Positions 7,401-10,351 of a stretch of 10,351 nt of DNA are shown here, piece by piece (position 1 is the stretch's first letter; each line of letters starts with the position of its first letter). The notes under the pieces were generated by a model. It ran no database searches. It was not told the origin of the DNA and saw nothing but the letters and a program-made list of their open reading frames with translations. Source of the DNA: Treponema sp. (GTDB lineage: Bacteria > Spirochaetota > Spirochaetia > Treponematales > Breznakiellaceae); contig JAISYA010000106.1 of the NCBI GenBank assembly GCA_031270205.1, positions 1-10,351 on the forward strand, given 5' to 3'. The position numbers and the translations under genes are program-made.

Positions 7401-10023
7401 TTTCATATTTTCCCGCTCCAAGCCGCAGGATGTACTCTCCCTTTTCATCCCGTTCCGCTTTTTCCGCCTGGCCGTTCACCGTAAGCGACGCGGCGGAGGG
7501 GATGACAGGGGGAACATGCACCCGGGCCCGGGTGTTAAAGGGAATTTCCAGGGTAAGCGTAAAACTGCCGGCGGTCTTGCTCCAGGCGGAAGAAACCCTT
7601 CCTGCCATAATATCCATAGAGGCTTCCACGTGGGAGAGCGCCTGTGGAACCTGAGGCTTGATAACCAGGTCCTGGAAAGCGACGGCGCCGCTTTCCATGC
7701 CGATACCGGCCAGATACTTGTAGAACCATACCGCCGCGGCGGCCAGCATGGGCTGATTGCGGGAATTCATGATGTTGTTGTCCGTATCGGCTTCCCATCG
7801 TTCCCAAATACTGCTTGCCCCCTGTTCCAGCATATAGCCGAAACCGGGACATGTTTTGGTGGTCATCACATCGTAGCCAAGATCGGCCTTTCCCTCCCGG
7901 CAGAGCACTTCCAGTATCGCCTTGGTACCCATGCTGCCTGTGGTCAGGTGATTGCCCTTGTCTTTCAGGGCCTGTACGATGTTTTCCGTTATCCTGCCGG
8001 AATACTCAGGTTCTGCCAGTCCCAGGTAGAGCGCCAGGGTGTTGGCGCTTTGGCTCCCCTTGTCGTACTGGCAGGTTTGGGGGTTAAAGAAACGCCCGTT
8101 AAAACGCTGCCGCACAAATCCTGCCAAATCCCGGTAATAGGCGGCCTCCTTTTCCTTTCCCAAAACAGCGGCGCTTTCCGACACCAGGGATACTGAATAG
8201 TAAAGGTACGCTGTGGAAACCAGGGTAGGATCGATGTTTTTTGCCACCGCGCCGGGACCGTATTCTTCGGGAATACATTCGTCCCTGGGACAGGCCCACT
8301 CCCCCCAGCCGGTACGGGAAATAAGCAGCCGGTCCGCTTCCACAAGCAGGGCATGAACATACTTTTTAAGGGGTTCGTAGGTTTTCTCCAGCGCCCTGCG
8401 GTTTCCGTAACTGTGGTAGACAAGCAGCGGCAGCAGGGCGGGAACGTTCACCTGGGGGTCGCAGGGCCGCCTGCCCCAGCGGTGGGGGGCGGTATCCGCA
8501 AAGTAACCGTCATCGCTCTGGGTGTCGAATATATCCCGCAGCCATTTTTCAAAGAAAGAAGCGACGTCAAAATGATACACGCACCCTTCAATACGCACCG
8601 TCGGATCCGTTCCCCAACCGTGACGTTCATCCCGCTGGCAGCAGTCTGTGGGAACGCTGAATATGTTACAGGCATCGGTATGCCACATGATGTCCGCAAG
8701 GCGGTTGAGGTATTCATTATCGCACTTGAAAACAGCGTTTCTGGCCAGATCGGTACGGGCAAATTCCACCGACAGGGACTCTATCTTTAGGTTTCCGGTT
8801 TTCCGCACCGTAAAATACTGGAACCCGTGATAGGTGAACCGGGGGGCGTACTCCTCAACGCCCTTGTCTCCCCGGAGAATGTAATTGTCCTGACAGCGGG
8901 CGGTACGCAGGGGCAGCATTTGAAGGTCGCCTTCGGAATTCAGCACCTCCGCGAAGGTGAGCGATACCCCGGCTCCCCGTTCCCCGGAAACCCGCAGGCG
9001 CACCCATCCGGTCCGGTTCGCCCCGGCGTCCCATAGTTCCCTGCCGTCGTCCAAGACGCGCAGCAGGCGCGGCTCGAATGTGCCGGTAACCCGTACCGGC
9101 GGCAGCAGGGCCCCTATAAGCTCGCCTCCGGGGGGCTCTACCACGGTACAATGGATCCAGCCGCCGGGGCGCTGGTGTTCGGCGGCATCCGCCAGGGTAT
9201 ACTCAGGTGTATCCCAGCCGTCCTTTTCCAGCCTGGCATCGTAGTCTTCCCCGTCGTAAATACTGTTATTGGTGATGGGCCCCCGGGCCACAAGCCAGCC
9301 GATGCCCCAATCGGTACACTCCTCCTGTATCGTCCCGTCTTCGAATTCGATGTTAAGCTGGAACAGGGCTTTGGGGTGCCCGGCCCAGCCGGTGCCCAAA
9401 ATAAGCCCTGCCGCGTTGGCCCCGGACCTTATGTCTTTGCTTACATCATAGGCGGAGTAGAGAACCGTTTTGGAAAAATCCATAGCCCCCGGATCCAGAA
9501 GCCTGTCTCCCACCCTGCGGCCGTTAAGCCGCAGCTCATAGTACCCTATGCCGGCGATATACGCCCTGGCCCGCCTCACCTTTTTATCCGGAACCTTAAA
9601 TCCGTAACGGATAGTAATGCCGTTTCCTACCATGCCTCCAAGAAAACTCATCCACCGGCCTTTCCAGTCGGTTTTCTCAAGCAGTCCCATTTCAAAGAAT
9701 GCGGCGTCACTGAAATCGGAAACTTTTTCTTCCTCATCCCAGATGCGTACCTTCCAGTAAGCCCGCCGGGCGCTTGCCAGGGGCGTACCGTAATAGGGGA
9801 TACCACAGAATTGATCCCCCCTAACTTTACCTGAATTCCAGAGGGTATATTCGCCTGAGTCAAGCTCCTCTTTCGTTGAAGATGCCGCGATTTGATATGC
9901 GGTCTGCCTGCCGCCGGGGCGCCCGCTCTCACATCTCCAGGAAAGCAGGGGATGCGCTTCATGCACGCCAATGGGATTTTCCGTGTATTCACAACGCAGA
10001 AATACTGGTTTTAGCTGTTTCAA
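7387..10023 (-). CDS. GH78 alpha-L-rhamnosidase-like protein, copy B, with His-to-Gln change in the active-site region
   Basis: 878 residues, collinear with copy A with one single-codon indel (near residue 145) and roughly 70% identical by eye. The domain order is the same. The start is TTG (MKQLKPVFLR after initiation), supported by TAGGA five bases upstream and alignment with the copy A start. Expected catalytic residues are Glu466 in CCQRDERHGWGTD and Glu741 in GASSIWERWE; Asp473, Trp470 and the GEWA Trp remain. Oddities: the usual WGDA is QVNV, CP is CC, the Leu after DER is His, and the conserved NH His is Gln757 (NSRNQP, codon CAG; CAC in copy A). As I recall, that His contacts rhamnose in SaRha78A, so copy B may have altered specificity or weak activity, yet the frame is intact with no pseudogene signs. 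No signal peptide. It is 7 nt downstream of the right-edge gene, so in the same operon. Confidence 0.88.
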   Translation of the reverse strand: MKQLKPVFLRCEYTENPIGVHEAHPLLSWRCESGRPGGRQTAYQIAASSTKEELDSGEYTLWNSGKVRGDQFCGIPYYGTPLASARRAYWKVRIWDEEEKVSDFSDAAFFEMGLLEKTDWKGRWMSFLGGMVGNGITIRYGFKVPDKKVRRARAYIAGIGYYELRLNGRRVGDRLLDPGAMDFSKTVLYSAYDVSKDIRSGANAAGLILGTGWAGHPKALFQLNIEFEDGTIQEECTDWGIGWLVARGPITNNSIYDGEDYDARLEKDGWDTPEYTLADAAEHQRPGGWIHCTVVEPPGGELIGALLPPVRVTGTFEPRLLRVLDDGRELWDAGANRTGWVRLRVSGERGAGVSLTFAEVLNSEGDLQMLPLRTARCQDNYILRGDKGVEEYAPRFTYHGFQYFTVRKTGNLKIESLSVEFARTDLARNAVFKCDNEYLNRLADIMWHTDACNIFSVPTDCCQRDERHGWGTDPTVRIEGCVYHFDVASFFEKWLRDIFDTQSDDGYFADTAPHRWGRRPCDPQVNVPALLPLLVYHSYGNRRALEKTYEPLKKYVHALLVEADRLLISRTGWGEWACPRDECIPEEYGPGAVAKNIDPTLVSTAYLYYSVSLVSESAAVLGKEKEAAYYRDLAGFVRQRFNGRFFNPQTCQYDKGSQSANTLALYLGLAEPEYSGRITENIVQALKDKGNHLTTGSMGTKAILEVLCREGKADLGYDVMTTKTCPGFGYMLEQGASSIWERWEADTDNNIMNSRNQPMLAAAAVWFYKYLAGIGMESGAVAFQDLVIKPQVPQALSHVEASMDIMAGRVSSAWSKTAGSFTLTLEIPFNTRARVHVPPVIPSAASLTVNGQAEKAERDEKGEYILRLGAGKYEIVLK

Positions 10024-10028
10024 TTTTT

Positions 10029-10033
10029 TCCTA
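10029..10033 (-). promoter_or_regulatory. Ribosome binding site of GH78 copy B, overlapping the upstream TAG
   Basis: On the minus strand TAGGA is followed by five A and then TTG at 10023. The first three bases are the stop codon of the preceding gene, so re-initiation by terminating ribosomes is likely. It supports the TTG as a genuine start despite no nearby ATG. Confidence 0.6.
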
Positions 10034-10351
10034 CCTGATAATTACCATAGTATAACAAGACAGCCGGGAAAGGCGGATAAGCAGCCTGCCATTGGCGGCG
10101 GGAGCGTATTCAAGCCCCGCCGGCGAACCGTCCAGGGTGAGGGCGCGGACCAGCTCCGGCGGCTTATGCCGCAAGGTAACCGTAACCTTTCCCTCATTTG
10201 CCCGGTGAGTTTCCCTGTCAAAATCGTAGTTGAATACGTGCAGCACCGTGGAGCCGGCGGCAATGCTTTGCTGAACATAGACATCTCCGTTGTCCCAGTC
10301 AAGGACGCGCAGGGATGCGTAAGCCTCGTCAATGTCCCGGCAAAATTCCCG
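10031..10351 (-). CDS. C-terminal 106 residues of an unidentified protein, probably a glycoside hydrolase (cut by window edge)
   Basis: The frame is open from the right edge (REFCRDIDEAYASLRVLDWD...) to TAG at 10033-10031, so only the 3' end is seen. The visible part has alternating hydrophobic strands: DVYVQQSIAAGSTVLHVFNYDF, then KVTVTLRHKP, ELVRALTLDG, GRLLIRLSRL and CYTMVIIR at the end. This fits the small beta-sandwich that closes many large bacterial glycosidases; the phrase 'hVxNYdyD..tH' followed by a '..l.cYtvv.i' ending is typical of such tails. I cannot name the family, and no catalytic residue is visible. It is the most upstream visible gene of the minus operon, its stop overlapping the ribosome site of GH78 copy B, which supports a role in the same glycan pathway. 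Confidence 0.6.
   Translation of the reverse strand, partial: REFCRDIDEAYASLRVLDWDNGDVYVQQSIAAGSTVLHVFNYDFDRETHRANEGKVTVTLRHKPPELVRALTLDGSPAGLEYAPAANGRLLIRLSRLSCYTMVIIR

Noticed and set aside
1..10351. CRISPR arrays, tRNA/rRNA genes, insertion sequences or phage genes
   Set aside because: No regularly spaced repeats, transposase-like proteins, cloverleaf sequences or conserved rRNA segments were seen; the window is nearly all coding for sugar enzymes.

Overview
The window is an almost gap-free stretch of bacterial carbohydrate-catabolism genes. It has short intergenic spacers, Shine-Dalgarno sites overlapping upstream stop codons, and moderately high GC (mid-50s % by eye). The proteins resemble glycoside hydrolases of anaerobic, plant- or mucus-glycan-using bacteria (spirochaetes, Firmicutes). 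A treponeme-like gut spirochaete is my guess from the flavour of the proteins; no marker gene here proves it.

Layout. Two plus-strand genes occupy 1-2616: the 3' part of a large glycosidase-like protein (GHL6/beta-galactosidase-trimerisation type, possibly an alpha-L-fucosidase) and a Gfo/Idh/MocA-family oxidoreductase. A 20-nt convergent junction separates them from a minus-strand operon filling 2637-10351. In transcription order the operon holds the C-terminal end of an unidentified protein cut by the right edge, a GH78 alpha-L-rhamnosidase-like protein (copy B), a tandem paralogue of it (copy A), and a GH42 beta-galactosidase-like protein. Operon gaps are 7, 43 and 9 nt. The 43-nt gap carries a good internal promoter candidate whose -10 box lies at the centre of a small inverted repeat.

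Function. The four enzymes whose N-termini are visible have no signal peptide, so they probably act in the cytoplasm on imported oligosaccharides. Rhamnosidase, galactosidase and possible fucosidase activities together suggest a branched plant heteropolysaccharide such as a pectic rhamnogalacturonan, or a rhamnose-containing glycoside or exopolysaccharide. The oxidoreductase could act on a released sugar or assist an oxidative deglycosylation. No transporter, regulator or RNA gene is visible.

Main oddity. Several enzymes deviate at active-site positions that are normally strongly conserved. The GH42 has Gly in place of the clan GH-A Asn just before the acid/base Glu. Both GH78 copies lack the usual Trp-Gly-Asp-Ala and 'DCPQ' elements. 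Copy B has also replaced a conserved substrate-binding His with Gln. The locus may therefore target an unusual, for example substituted, saccharide.
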